A program made the translations under genes and the position numbers. From Yersinia entomophaga (lineage in GTDB: Bacteria > Pseudomonadota > Gammaproteobacteria > Enterobacterales > Enterobacteriaceae), in NCBI RefSeq assembly GCF_001656035.1, contig NZ_CP010029.1:3718074-3782073 (forward strand): DNA of 64,000 nt. The letters are read 5' to 3'. The notes below the pieces were generated by a model, which was not told the origin of the DNA, did not search any database, and was given only the letters and a program-made list of their open reading frames with translations. Each line of letters begins with the position of its first letter. Position 1 is the first letter of the stretch. Of the stretch, positions 55,801-61,691 are shown piece by piece.

Positions 55801-57850
55801 AATTCTCTCCGGATTACTGGACGGTACGCAAAACATCAGCGTTTCTCTCACTGATAGCGTCGGTAACACCAGTAGCGCCAGCGGCTCGGTAAAAGTGCAA
55901 ATCCATGCACTGCCAACCCTGACGGTGCAACCGATCTTTGGCGACGGCGTTCTCAGCGTGGCGGATCTGTTGACGGCGCAAACCATCAGCGGGACGTCGA
56001 CCAACGTGGCCGTGGGAACGCAGATCAGTGTCACGCTGAATGGAAAAACCTACCTGACTACGGTGGGGACCGGCGGTGGCTGGAGCGTGGCGGTACCACC
56101 ATTGGATCTGAAAGCGATTCTGACCGATGGCAGCATATCGGTTAACGCGAGTCTGACGGATGCAGTGGGCAACCCGGCAACGGTTTCCGGCTTGCTGAAT
56201 GTTATTTCTAACGCGCTGCCGAGCCTGACGTTAGACCCCATCTTTGGCAACGGTTTGCTGAACGCGACGGAAGCGGCGCTGACTCAAACTATCAGCGGGC
56301 AAACCACCAACGCGGTGGGTTCAACGGTGAATCTGACCGTAGGCGGGCTACATTTCAGTACCACCGTGGGCGCGAACGGCAGTTGGAGCATCGCCATACC
56401 GCCGACCAGTTTGTCCCAGTTGCTGGATGGCACTATTGGCGTTAGCGCCAACCTGGTGAACGCCGCGGGTAATAGCGCGGGCGCGGCAGTCAATGTGACG
56501 GTGGGCATTCACAACCTGCCTACTTTAAGTCTGGGCACCTTCTTTGGGACGGACCACTACCTGAACGCCGCCGAAGCGTTGGCCGCGCAGGTAATCTCCG
56601 GCACCAGTACTCATGCGGCGGGGGGGACCGTTACCATTACCTTGGGCGGCGCTACGCTGACGGCTAGCGTCAATCTGGATGGCACCTGGAGCGTGCCAAT
56701 CACGCCATCGGTGCTGACCGGATTACTGGATGGTACTGCCAACATTGGCGTGACACTGACCGATGCCGTGGGCAATAGCATCACTGATAACTCCTCCTTT
56801 ACCGTTAAAACCCATGCGTTACCGCTGCTGGGGATTAACCCGGTTACCAGCCTATTGGGGATATTGCTAAATGGTCTGGTGGTTTCCGGTAGCAGTAAAA
56901 ACGTCAGCCCGCCTGCGCAAGTCAGCGTGACCTTGCTGGGCCAGACACTACAGGGCGATATTGCTCCAGATGGTAAATGGAGCGTGAAATTCACCGGTTC
57001 CATTCTGAATCTACTGAATCTGGGCAACCTGCTGACTACGCTGGTCAACGTCGCGGTTACTGATGAAGCCGGCAACCATAAAGAGTTAACCGTCGGCTTG
57101 GGCGTGGGGTCTGTGCTGCCGCTTTCTCTGTCGGCAGAATCAGAGGCTCAGGCCACCAGCTTTATGCTGACCAGCGATACTGACACCAGCCACACCACCA
57201 CGTCAGATCAGCATCAAACGGCGGCGATTAATGGTGAAAGTACCGATACCGGATTACACACTGCGGCTGCGGCGAATACGGTACAGGCGGAATCCACGTT
57301 GGTCGAACCATTGGCGCAGCAAATCGATAGCATCCTGATCACGGATGTGACCGAGGGCGGCTACACCATCGGCGGCGTTACGCTGAATCTAGCGGATGGC
57401 ACCGTGCTAAGCGGTGAGTCGCTGACCGGTAGCGTCGAGAACGATGAGTTCATTCTGAATACTATGGACTTTACTCATATCGACGGCGGTTTGGGCACCG
57501 ATACCTTGTTGTTGGGCGGTCTGCATCAGGTGCTGGATCTCACCAGTCTGGGGCTGAAAGTCGAACATATCGAGGTTATTGATTTAGGCACCAGCGGGAC
57601 TAACAGCATTGTGCTTAATCTACATGATGCTTTAACCATCACTGATAAACCGCAGGACGACCTGCTGATTAAAGGTGCGGAAGGTAGTCAGGTTACGTTG
57701 AGTCATACCGAAGGCGGCGTCTGGAGCAGCGTGAGCCAGCGTATCGTTGATGGGCAAACCTTTGACGTATACCACAACTCGTCATTAGACAGCAGCAATA
57801 CTCTGGGTGATGTACTGGTGCAGCACGGTTTGCAGGTGCATCTGGCCTGA
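43868..57850 (+). CDS. BapA-type giant biofilm adhesin with 42 Ig-like repeats, type I secreted
   Basis: The protein has about 4660 residues. GAGG at 43858-43861 supports ATG 43868 over the GTG at 43856. (1) Residues 1-130 form a BapA/LapF-type prefix domain (IISRLNGKQI, GNDLILHMKDGSTVRYQHFF). (2) A hydrophobic stretch near 138-155 and a Gly/Ser linker follow. (3) Residues about 171-4414 are 42 Ig-like domains of about 101 residues. Each begins like LPTLxIxPxxGDxxLNxxEA, carries a copy of NGKTYTATV...GSWS and usually ends DAAGN, a likely Ca2+-binding loop. (4) A Thr/Ser/Gln/Ala-rich linker precedes a C-terminal type I secretion domain with one degenerate RTX motif (HIDGGLGTDTLLLGG). Three exporter genes follow. 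Roles in aggregation, biofilm or host adhesion are inferred from BapA/SiiE relatives. There are almost no cysteines. Confidence 0.93.
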   Translation: MANTAAGSVDIISRLNGKQITHVASGNQIVVLNEPSVVRIHAATDSVVRYERQGNDLILHMKDGSTVRYQHFFKADAEGHYSELVFDDGLHQPVYAVFPPTLLAAGGETVALVPEFAAIDGLSSLVLSDGIASNAVLAGVLGFLAIGAGIGIAAGSSSGGGSGGGNPNTPTLTVNPLTGDNRLNANETHASQVLSGETTFIAAGQTVTLILNGVTYTTTVGADGKWSFNLPASVLEGLQDGRYSVIVKVTTPGGQTLEKDFTLEVDTVAPALTVSPLAGDGILEGAELTQPLVVNGTASAGDAGQTVTVGFNGQTYTTTVGSDGSWSVTIPPSALTGISVGSHPVTVTVSDAAGNTTTVTQPLTVAGNASLTIGDFAVNNILDGAEQQLNQTISGSTKGITTGQTVTVTLNGKTYTATVDTNGNWNLSVPAADLALLMNGTSTIHASVNDPEGRQVTGSHDFMVNNNFSAIAISPVSGDGLINATEAQSDMTVSGSTSNVAAGTQLTLTLNGKTYTATVGLNGSWSAQIPAADLALLADGNITLTVSGTDAAGNPVSGSQQLGIYIHDLPSASLTLPFGDGSLNGVDVQGNQTLSGSTGVSGAGQTVSVTIGGMTYPAVVAADGSWSVSIPTSTLQGLGQGPQPISVTVSDIAGNTNTQVTPVLVDTFAPTITLSPIAGDGTINAAEAALPVAISGTSSEAGSTITVSFNGGSYIGVVQNDGTWSVNIPASAFVGLPDGPALVSVTVTDVAGNTTTVNKTVIMDAAPANLPTLDIHNFAGDNVLDGAEQKVNQTISGSTTHIEAGQVVTITLNGKTYTATVDGVGNWSTQVPAADLALLANGTTTINAQVGDVSGNLAFKSEIIDVDSTKGGLAINTIAGDNLLNIQEASASINITGTSANVAVGTLLQVTIGGVPYFTTVQAGGVWSVTIPSVSLFVLPDGSTPVTVSGVDLGGNPVSSTLDLGVFIHNPPNISVDPLFIDDRLNAAEVAVNQTITGSTGITGPGQTVAVTFGGVTYQGNVAVDGSWSITLPSAALQALGQGLLPFSIIVKDIAGNEGFFATSILVDTVAPTLAVNPVADDGIINLAEATATVVISGTSSEIGAQISATLNGKTYFATVLSNGTWQFSVPPADLVGLAEGNYSLSVMVKDGVGNTTTVSQNLTIDADPANLPTLTINPFAGNNILDGAEQQVTQSISGVTTGIEAGKSVTVTLNGKSYTAIVAGDGSWSTQVPSADLVLLANGSATITASVSDAAGNPAVGSETITVNNQLAGLSINPVAGDNLINVAEAASNITVSGASTNVNVGQIVTLTLNGKTYTATIGAGGVWSAQIPAADLALLADGTMTLTASATDAGGNPVSGSVDLGIYIHNLPVVSVGPLFGDGVVNIAEAAVNQTITGSTGINGAGQKVSITVGGGTYTGIVAADGSWSVTLPSAALQGLNQGSQPLIVTVSDAAGNTNSLSTPITVDTQAPLLTLAPIAGDNIINNPEVQGVITLNGTSSELGATVFVTINGQTYTAVVQPGGNWSLSLPAGALSGLSDGNYAFTVKVTDAAGNPTTVTQNVAVDADPAHLPTLSIHVFAGNNIVDGAEQQAAQIISGVSTGLEAGRIVTITLNGKTYTAAVGSDGNWNTQIPAADLALLSNSPFTMTASATDISGNPANGSQSITVDNTASGLSISQLTGDNLINVDEALAGVTVNGTSSNVNVGQSVVITLNGKIYTATVQANGSWSTTIPTVDLGLLADGNITLFATATDAAGNSVSSSADLGIYLHSLPNPQINTPFGNGTLDASEAAVTQAITGTTGVSGLGQTVTVTISGVEYQAQVGTNGQWALNLPSSVLQGIGQGAQTIDVTATDAAGNFASHSIPIFVDTVPPTLTVGNISTDNVVNALEATAIIPISGTTSELGATVSVTINGITYTGLANGLGVWTVNIPANILNQLPDGTYPVRVSVADAAGNTTVDTQNIKLVTQGVPVPFMNTPFGDGYLNAAEAGTSQILTGSTGVSGSGQSVTVNVGGTPHLVSVDSTGNWQLVLQSSELLALPNSHVAIVVTATDSYGNSVVLNGSAVVDKLAPTLNIAPITGDNIINAAEELAPLAVTGTTDVSEAGRTVSVVLNGITYTGLVLSDGSWSVALSNSAVQALADGNYTLTVSVQDLAGNQTSVDRVITIDANPANLPTITIGAISGDNYISRAESTQDVLINGVTERVEQGRQVTVVLNGKSYFGTVQPNGSWSVTVPAADATLLPEGPLTARANVSDLANNPASDVHQVTVIASLADQPSLTVGTVAGNDIIDLQESHSPLIISGTSQRVPANQTVTVTLNSKTYTAQVQADGSWQVSVPSADVKNLPQGSNTIEASVNDAAQNPANATHPVSVDTQAPLLVVDVDTSINGVLNLADALLGLVVHGTCVGDTGLQVTVTVAGKPYQATVQNDGTWTLTIPTADLLLLGDGSLVGGMNVSVTDAAGNKSEQVVDLTVAVHQLPTLTFDPLFTDGILNHAEAAVSTTLTGVSSGLDVGTPVTLTLNGVGYLGSVTSLGVWQVNVNASVLTGLADGTLQVSVSATDPTTGNPANGSASLDVLTHNIPNVTFPTLPFGDGLISKADSDLTQLLTGQTGATGAGQTVSVNINGVDYLANVALNGTWTLSVPSLILTGLTDGSHTITVTATDRAKNVSVESVDFTSIINSMPAPTISSVSFGTELNATEALSPALLTGTVGTPGTFGNVQGVTVFINGFGYTATLPNPQDGTWSLSVPSAILKALPDGSWPIQVVTTDAAGNTGSVTGSVDVLIHGLPNPTFNLPFGDGILTYAEGALTQNLTGTTGALGAGQTVTVVIDSLAGLTFSVTANADGTWSLPLSSSVLQSLAGGNHTLSVTVTDRAGNEATITPPPFLSQQQLPLPTIDTLSFGTSLNASEAAGLIIIRGTTGLSGLGQNVSLKIDIAGVSYPGIVDSVGGWSVNIPAGALGGLLNGSHSVNVTATDSVGNSGSISTPFDSYVVLPVPTINTPIFGDYLSANESNAGVTFTGNSGTLGAGQSVKFYINGSEYTATVNPLTGFWTAPVSSPDLKLLVDGVQTMNVVVTDAGGNVVNTTQEFTSVIHNLPTITVGAYSFGSELDFSESHTNQTISGTTTHIGIGQQITVNVGSLGPLTATVGVGGIWSLTLTPVQMTAASLGASPVHVSTSYTDMAGNPSTGTDLPDFTLSLTPPAVNLTINAVAGDNVINVADNLQGLPTDLITISGTVTGANPLLQTVTVLINGVPVSVSLPITSNTWTTQVLASLFANNATTTVEATLVGIGSPASATVSVIRDTTAPTLTLADFAGDNILTIDESQSSKTISGTASLDVVGQVVTVTLGAKTYFAEVLAGGTWSVTVSPTDLQALAQGNVTLSASVKDSVGNVGGASETIVVDTVAPLILLDVGTNLLNNLGGLLSGTATGAEGKTLTITLGSNPANVINVVVGSDGKWTANIDPSNLVGLINGPLVADITVTDGVGNTADTHVTLSVALNNTLALVVDPLFNGGYLNAAGTLVSQVISGVATGAGLGAKVNLTLGGVSLEATVGSNGKWSLTIPSAQLGNLSDGLVHLDLVLTDANGNITNKVVDLNVLSHLLPSFGTTSQVFGPDGILSAAEALTTQTLSGVINNVAPGALVTVTVGSALLYTTVGAGGAWSINLLPALLGGLQDGSLQIGVSVKDVAGNIVNSALNLNVLTHNLPSITLNPIFGDGILNLADVSLGQVISGVTKNLPAGSTVNILFGSTPLSAIVGADGTFSVPVPAGLLSALTNGTVNVTANASDAAGNPTSSTGVLNVSVTLPQITLPALFGDGSLSLADTAVAQLISGTVSGVAAGTQVKVSLGGKDFFGVTAANGSFNITLQPADLKALADGNLSAIVSVTDAAGNTGTANGALNVIINNVPKLILNPIFGDGLLSLADSLLPQIISGQVVNGVVGSQVQVTVGATTLYATVGAGGIWSLPVLPGILSGLLDGTQNISVSLTDSVGNTSSASGSVKVQIHALPTLTVQPIFGDGVLSVADLLTAQTISGTSTNVAVGTQISVTLNGKTYLTTVGTGGGWSVAVPPLDLKAILTDGSISVNASLTDAVGNPATVSGLLNVISNALPSLTLDPIFGNGLLNATEAALTQTISGQTTNAVGSTVNLTVGGLHFSTTVGANGSWSIAIPPTSLSQLLDGTIGVSANLVNAAGNSAGAAVNVTVGIHNLPTLSLGTFFGTDHYLNAAEALAAQVISGTSTHAAGGTVTITLGGATLTASVNLDGTWSVPITPSVLTGLLDGTANIGVTLTDAVGNSITDNSSFTVKTHALPLLGINPVTSLLGILLNGLVVSGSSKNVSPPAQVSVTLLGQTLQGDIAPDGKWSVKFTGSILNLLNLGNLLTTLVNVAVTDEAGNHKELTVGLGVGSVLPLSLSAESEAQATSFMLTSDTDTSHTTTSDQHQTAAINGESTDTGLHTAAAANTVQAESTLVEPLAQQIDSILITDVTEGGYTIGGVTLNLADGTVLSGESLTGSVENDEFILNTMDFTHIDGGLGTDTLLLGGLHQVLDLTSLGLKVEHIEVIDLGTSGTNSIVLNLHDALTITDKPQDDLLIKGAEGSQVTLSHTEGGVWSSVSQRIVDGQTFDVYHNSSLDSSNTLGDVLVQHGLQVHLA
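44975..49798 (+). repeat. Four tandem 1206-bp super-repeats inside the adhesin gene
   Basis: Equivalent positions fall at 44975, 46181, 47387 and 48593, exactly 1206 bp (402 residues) apart. Each unit has four Ig domains in fixed order: an A type marked DGAEQQ, a B type with GDNLINxxEA, a C type with FGDG and an AVNQ-like ending, and a D type beginning AP and followed by an A domain. The nucleotide sequences have diverged, so this is an older amplification. The pattern breaks after 49798. Confidence 0.85.
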
Positions 57851-57860
57851 GGCTAAGCGG

Positions 57861-57898
57861 CGGCGAGGTGACGGCATGTCCCTCGCCGTATTTTTATA
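57861..57898 (+). terminator. Terminator or attenuator between adhesin and exporter genes
   Basis: A perfect 8-bp GC stem (CGGCGAGG 57861-57868, CCTCGCCG 57881-57888) has a 12-nt loop. TATTTTTAT follows. It would limit read-through from the adhesin gene into the secretion genes. Confidence 0.8.
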
Positions 57899-57996
57899 AT
57901 AAATCAGATGGTTAAACGCTGGATTCATCAGCGCGAAATACGAGGTTGGGAAGTATCGGAATGGGTGCCTGGGAGCGCCTTTTTCGCAGGGCGCAA

Positions 57997-58017
57997 AGCC
58001 AGTCGGCGTGACTGGCT
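57997..58017 (+). repeat. Hairpin in the leader of the TolC-like gene
   Basis: AGCCAGTC (57997-58004) and GACTGGCT (58010-58017) pair perfectly around five bases. No T run follows, so it is not a terminator; it may protect the 5' end of the exporter transcript. Confidence 0.6.
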
Positions 58018-58078
58018 GATACATCAGTACAGCAACATGATTCTAATAAAGAATCTCGGCAACGGAGTCGTGTCGGTG

Positions 58079-59464
58079 ATGAAAAAAACACAGCAGCACC
58101 TTCTGCCCTGGCGCATTGTGGGCAACTTGTTGGCAGTAGGTATTTTTTCAATTGGAATTAATGCCGCTACGCTGGCTGAAAATGTGCCACCGGCGGCAGT
58201 TTTTAACTGGCAGGCGGCACCCAGCGAGGAAGCCCTTGCTGAACTCAGTCTGCGGGAAGCCATTCTGCGGGCTTTTGCACGTAATCCGCAAATCGCTCAG
58301 GCGTCCGCGCAAATTCGGGTGGGACAGGGGGATTTGGACGTCGCTGAAAGTGCCTGGTATCCGCAAATTTCTTTACAGGGAACGGCGGGGAAATCCCATC
58401 AAACTGATTCTGCCGGTAGCCTGAATAGCAACGCTTCTGCTGGTGTGATGCTCAGTCAGTTGTTGTATGACTTCGGGAAAACCGGAGGCAGCATTGATGA
58501 ACAGAAACAACTCTCCGACGCCTATCGCTATGAATTGTTTAACACGATGACCGCCGTGGGGTTAAGCACTTTACAGGCCTATTTACAGGTCAAACGCTAT
58601 CAGGCGCTCACCGCCGCGGCCAGAGACAATCTGGCTTCTCTAGAGCGAGTCAGAGACATTGCCCAACTGCGGGCGGATGCCGGTCTCAGCTCTCAGTCCG
58701 ACGTATTACAGGCCGGAACCCGCATTGCCGGTATGGTGGCGACGCTGGAGCAATATCGGGCGCAGCAGCGCTCGGCTCAGGCGCAGCTTACGGTTCTTAC
58801 CGGTGTGGTTTCCGACAATCTGCCGGATCTGCCTAAAACGCTACTCAATCAGAAAATTGCTCTAAACGCGATTCCTTATGATGCCAGCAGCGCGGTGCGG
58901 GGGGCGGAATCCAAGCAGCAGGCGGCAATGGAACGGGTACGACAAAATCAGGCGCAGCACTGGCCGACGTTTAAAGTACAGGCGGGGCGTACTCGCTATG
59001 AAAATGACTCACGATCTTACTGGGACGATCAGGTTCAGTTGGCAGTGGAAGCGCCTCTGTATCAAGGGGGCGCGGTCAGCGCACGAGTACGTTCTGCCGA
59101 AGGAGCCAGAGCTGCTGCGCAGGCTGAAGTGGAAAAAGCCAAGCTAGATGTGAACCAACGTGCCTCAACCGCTTATGCCGACATGATTGGGGCTCAGCAG
59201 CGCCAGCTCGCCGGCGAGCAGCAGTTACAAAGCGCGCGTCATACCCGCGAGGTTTATCAGGATGAATATAAGCTCAGCAAGCGCAGTCTGAACGATTTGC
59301 TCAGCGTGGAACAGGATGTATTGCAGGCCGATTCAATGCGTCTGATGGCGCTGTATGACGGCTGGGATGCCACCGCGCGTTATGCCGCTGCGGTAGATAA
59401 TCTGGTCGATATGTTAGGAATTGATCGTGTGGCCCAGAGCGGTGAAAAACTCCCCGCTCTCTGA
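58079..59464 (+). CDS. TolC-family outer membrane protein of the adhesin type I secretion system
   Basis: The ~461-residue protein has a basic N-terminus and hydrophobic signal peptide (MKKTQQHLLPWR, then GNLLAVGIFSIGINAATLA). Two TolC-type repeats contain LSLREAILRAFARNPQI, YDFGKTGGSIDEQK and QAPLYQGG-like VEAPLYQGGAVSARVRSAEG, typical of LapE/BapB-type outer-membrane factors. The frame is open upstream to 57908, but only the start at 58079 puts a signal peptide at the N-terminus. It forms the outer-membrane duct for the giant adhesin. Confidence 0.9.
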   Translation: MKKTQQHLLPWRIVGNLLAVGIFSIGINAATLAENVPPAAVFNWQAAPSEEALAELSLREAILRAFARNPQIAQASAQIRVGQGDLDVAESAWYPQISLQGTAGKSHQTDSAGSLNSNASAGVMLSQLLYDFGKTGGSIDEQKQLSDAYRYELFNTMTAVGLSTLQAYLQVKRYQALTAAARDNLASLERVRDIAQLRADAGLSSQSDVLQAGTRIAGMVATLEQYRAQQRSAQAQLTVLTGVVSDNLPDLPKTLLNQKIALNAIPYDASSAVRGAESKQQAAMERVRQNQAQHWPTFKVQAGRTRYENDSRSYWDDQVQLAVEAPLYQGGAVSARVRSAEGARAAAQAEVEKAKLDVNQRASTAYADMIGAQQRQLAGEQQLQSARHTREVYQDEYKLSKRSLNDLLSVEQDVLQADSMRLMALYDGWDATARYAAAVDNLVDMLGIDRVAQSGEKLPAL

Positions 59465-59538
59465 TAACCGCCCCTTACGCGATTGAGGTAAGGATGAGGT
59501 GTTTAATTGACCGTTTCTGATGAGGCGACAGGGGTAAC

Positions 59539-61680
59539 ATGACAGTACAATCAACGCCAACGGAGGTTTGGATCACTGCAATGGCAAGGGTTGCCAGCCG
59601 CTATGGTCAACCGGCCGATATCCATTTCCTCGGCCAGCAAATGCGCTGGTATGAACAACTCAGCTGGCCACGCCAGTTGGAGCGACTCAGTAGTTTGCTG
59701 GGATTACAGGTAACGCTGGTTCCGATCAGCAAAGTCCATTGGCGCAATGAATTAATGCCGGTGCTGCTAGAGCTGGAACCGGGCAGCGTAGCGGTAGTCG
59801 AAGGCATCACTGAAGCAGGCCTCGCCAATTATTGGTTGAGCGACGGCGGCGATTTGGTGCGAGAAGCGGAGCTGCCAGAGCTGCTGGCGCGCAGTCCGGG
59901 CATGGCCATTATGGTTGGCATTGCCGCCCGAGGCCGTGACCAGCGCATTGATGAATTTGTGCAACCTTACCGCAAACATTGGTTTTGGCGACATTTTCGC
60001 GGTGCCGGACGCAAAATTGCCGAAATTTCGCTGGCGTCAGTCATAGGTAACGTACTGGCGCTGGGGGGAATTCTCTTCTCCATGCAGGTCTACGACCGGG
60101 TGATTCCAGCACAGTCTTATTCGACGCTGTGGGTGCTGTTCATTGGCGTACTGCTGGCGGCGGCGATGGAGTATGTCATTCGACTGACCCGCACGCAGGT
60201 TTCGGATCTGATGGGGAAAAGCATCGATCTGAAAGTGTCCTCCATGCTGTTTGTGCGTGCGATGGCGATTAAGAACGAAGCGCGTCCGAAATCTACCGGT
60301 TCTTTTATCTCACAACTGCGTGAAATCGATCAGGTACGAGAGCTGCTGACGTCCACTACCGTGGGCGCGGCGGCGGATATGCCTTTTGTGCTGTTGTTTT
60401 TAGCGATAATGGCGTTTATCGGCGGCCCGTTGGTGATTATTCCGCTGCTGGCGATCCCGCTGATTGTGATTCCCGGTTTACTGATTCAATGGCCGATGGC
60501 CAAGCTGGCGAAAGAAGGGATGCGCGAAGGCGCATTGCGTAACGCCATTTTAGTCGAAACTATCGAAGGCATCGAAGACATAAAAGCGTTGCAGGCTGAG
60601 CCGTATTTCCAGCGTCAATGGGAACAAACTCATGAAGTCAGCGCTGCAGTAGGGATGAAACAGCGTCTGTGGGGCGCCCGCCTGACCGGTTGGGCATCAA
60701 CGGTACAGCAGCTAACCTACGCCGGTATGCTGGTATTCGGTACTTATCTGGTTTTGGCCGGAGATATCACCACAGGTACGCTGGTCGCTAGCAGCCTGCT
60801 TTCCTCGCGAACTATTGCGCCGTTGATGCAATTAACCATGGTGTTTTCCCGTTGGCAACATGCCAAAAGTGCCATGACCGGTCTGGACGAATTGCTGAAA
60901 AAACCGCTGGATCGGCCAGAAGATGGCGAACTGGCGCATTGTCCGGTACTCAACGGCCACTATTTGCTGCGCAACGTGCAATACACCTACGATGCGGAGA
61001 AAGGGCAAAATGTTATTGGTATCGGCTCGCTGGAAATCAAACCCGGAGAGAAAGTGGCGATTCTTGGCAAAGTCGGTGCGGGGAAAACCACTTTACTGAA
61101 GCTATTAGCCGGTCAGGCTAGCGCCAGCAAAGGCAAAGTTATTATTGATGGCGTGGATATGCAGTGCATTGAACCCGCCGACTTGCGTCGCCAGTTGGGC
61201 TTTCTCTCGCAGGATTCCCGTCTGTTCTTCGGCTCCTTGCGCCAAAACCTGATGCTTGGTCATCCGCACGCTACTGAGCAGGAAATGCTTCAGGCGCTGC
61301 GTATCAGCGGTGCGCTCAGTTTGGTACAGCAGGACGCCGCCAGCTTGGATCGCATTATTAATGAAGGGGGACGCGGTTTGTCCGGCGGCCAGCGCCAAAT
61401 GGTATTGCTTAGCCGAATGATATTGCGTAACCCGCAGGTAGTTCTGATGGATGAGCCTACCGCTTCTATGGATGAACAGCTAGAAGACTATGTTATTCGC
61501 CAAATGAATGCGTGGCTCACCGGGCGCACCTTAGTGCTAGTGACTCATCGGCCAGCGCTGCTGAAATTGGTTGACCGCATTATCGTGATGGAGGGGGGAC
61601 GGGTGATTGCCGACGGCCCGCGCGACCAGATTCTCAATGCGGTATCCGCGGCAGAAAAATCCAGACAGGGTGCAGCGTAA
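59539..61680 (+). CDS. Type I secretion ABC transporter (LapB/BapC-like)
   Basis: The 713-residue permease-ATPase has an N-terminal C39-peptidase-like domain (about 1-130) lacking the catalytic cysteine, so it probably binds rather than cuts the substrate. Six membrane segments follow (about 160-430). The ATPase domain has Walker A GKVGAGKTT, the signature LSGGQRQM, Walker B VVLMDEPT and the switch histidine VTHRP. It is the LssB/LapB branch, which exports giant RTX-type adhesins. It starts 74 bp after the TolC-like gene and ends 11 bp before the adaptor. Confidence 0.95.
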   Translation: MTVQSTPTEVWITAMARVASRYGQPADIHFLGQQMRWYEQLSWPRQLERLSSLLGLQVTLVPISKVHWRNELMPVLLELEPGSVAVVEGITEAGLANYWLSDGGDLVREAELPELLARSPGMAIMVGIAARGRDQRIDEFVQPYRKHWFWRHFRGAGRKIAEISLASVIGNVLALGGILFSMQVYDRVIPAQSYSTLWVLFIGVLLAAAMEYVIRLTRTQVSDLMGKSIDLKVSSMLFVRAMAIKNEARPKSTGSFISQLREIDQVRELLTSTTVGAAADMPFVLLFLAIMAFIGGPLVIIPLLAIPLIVIPGLLIQWPMAKLAKEGMREGALRNAILVETIEGIEDIKALQAEPYFQRQWEQTHEVSAAVGMKQRLWGARLTGWASTVQQLTYAGMLVFGTYLVLAGDITTGTLVASSLLSSRTIAPLMQLTMVFSRWQHAKSAMTGLDELLKKPLDRPEDGELAHCPVLNGHYLLRNVQYTYDAEKGQNVIGIGSLEIKPGEKVAILGKVGAGKTTLLKLLAGQASASKGKVIIDGVDMQCIEPADLRRQLGFLSQDSRLFFGSLRQNLMLGHPHATEQEMLQALRISGALSLVQQDAASLDRIINEGGRGLSGGQRQMVLLSRMILRNPQVVLMDEPTASMDEQLEDYVIRQMNAWLTGRTLVLVTHRPALLKLVDRIIVMEGGRVIADGPRDQILNAVSAAEKSRQGAA

Positions 61681-61691
61681 GGGGAATTAGC

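Noticed and set aside
44378..57110. CRISPR or simple DNA repeat array explanation for the long repetitive region
   Set aside because: The repeats are in one continuous reading frame, diverged at nucleotide level, and encode Ig-like domains.
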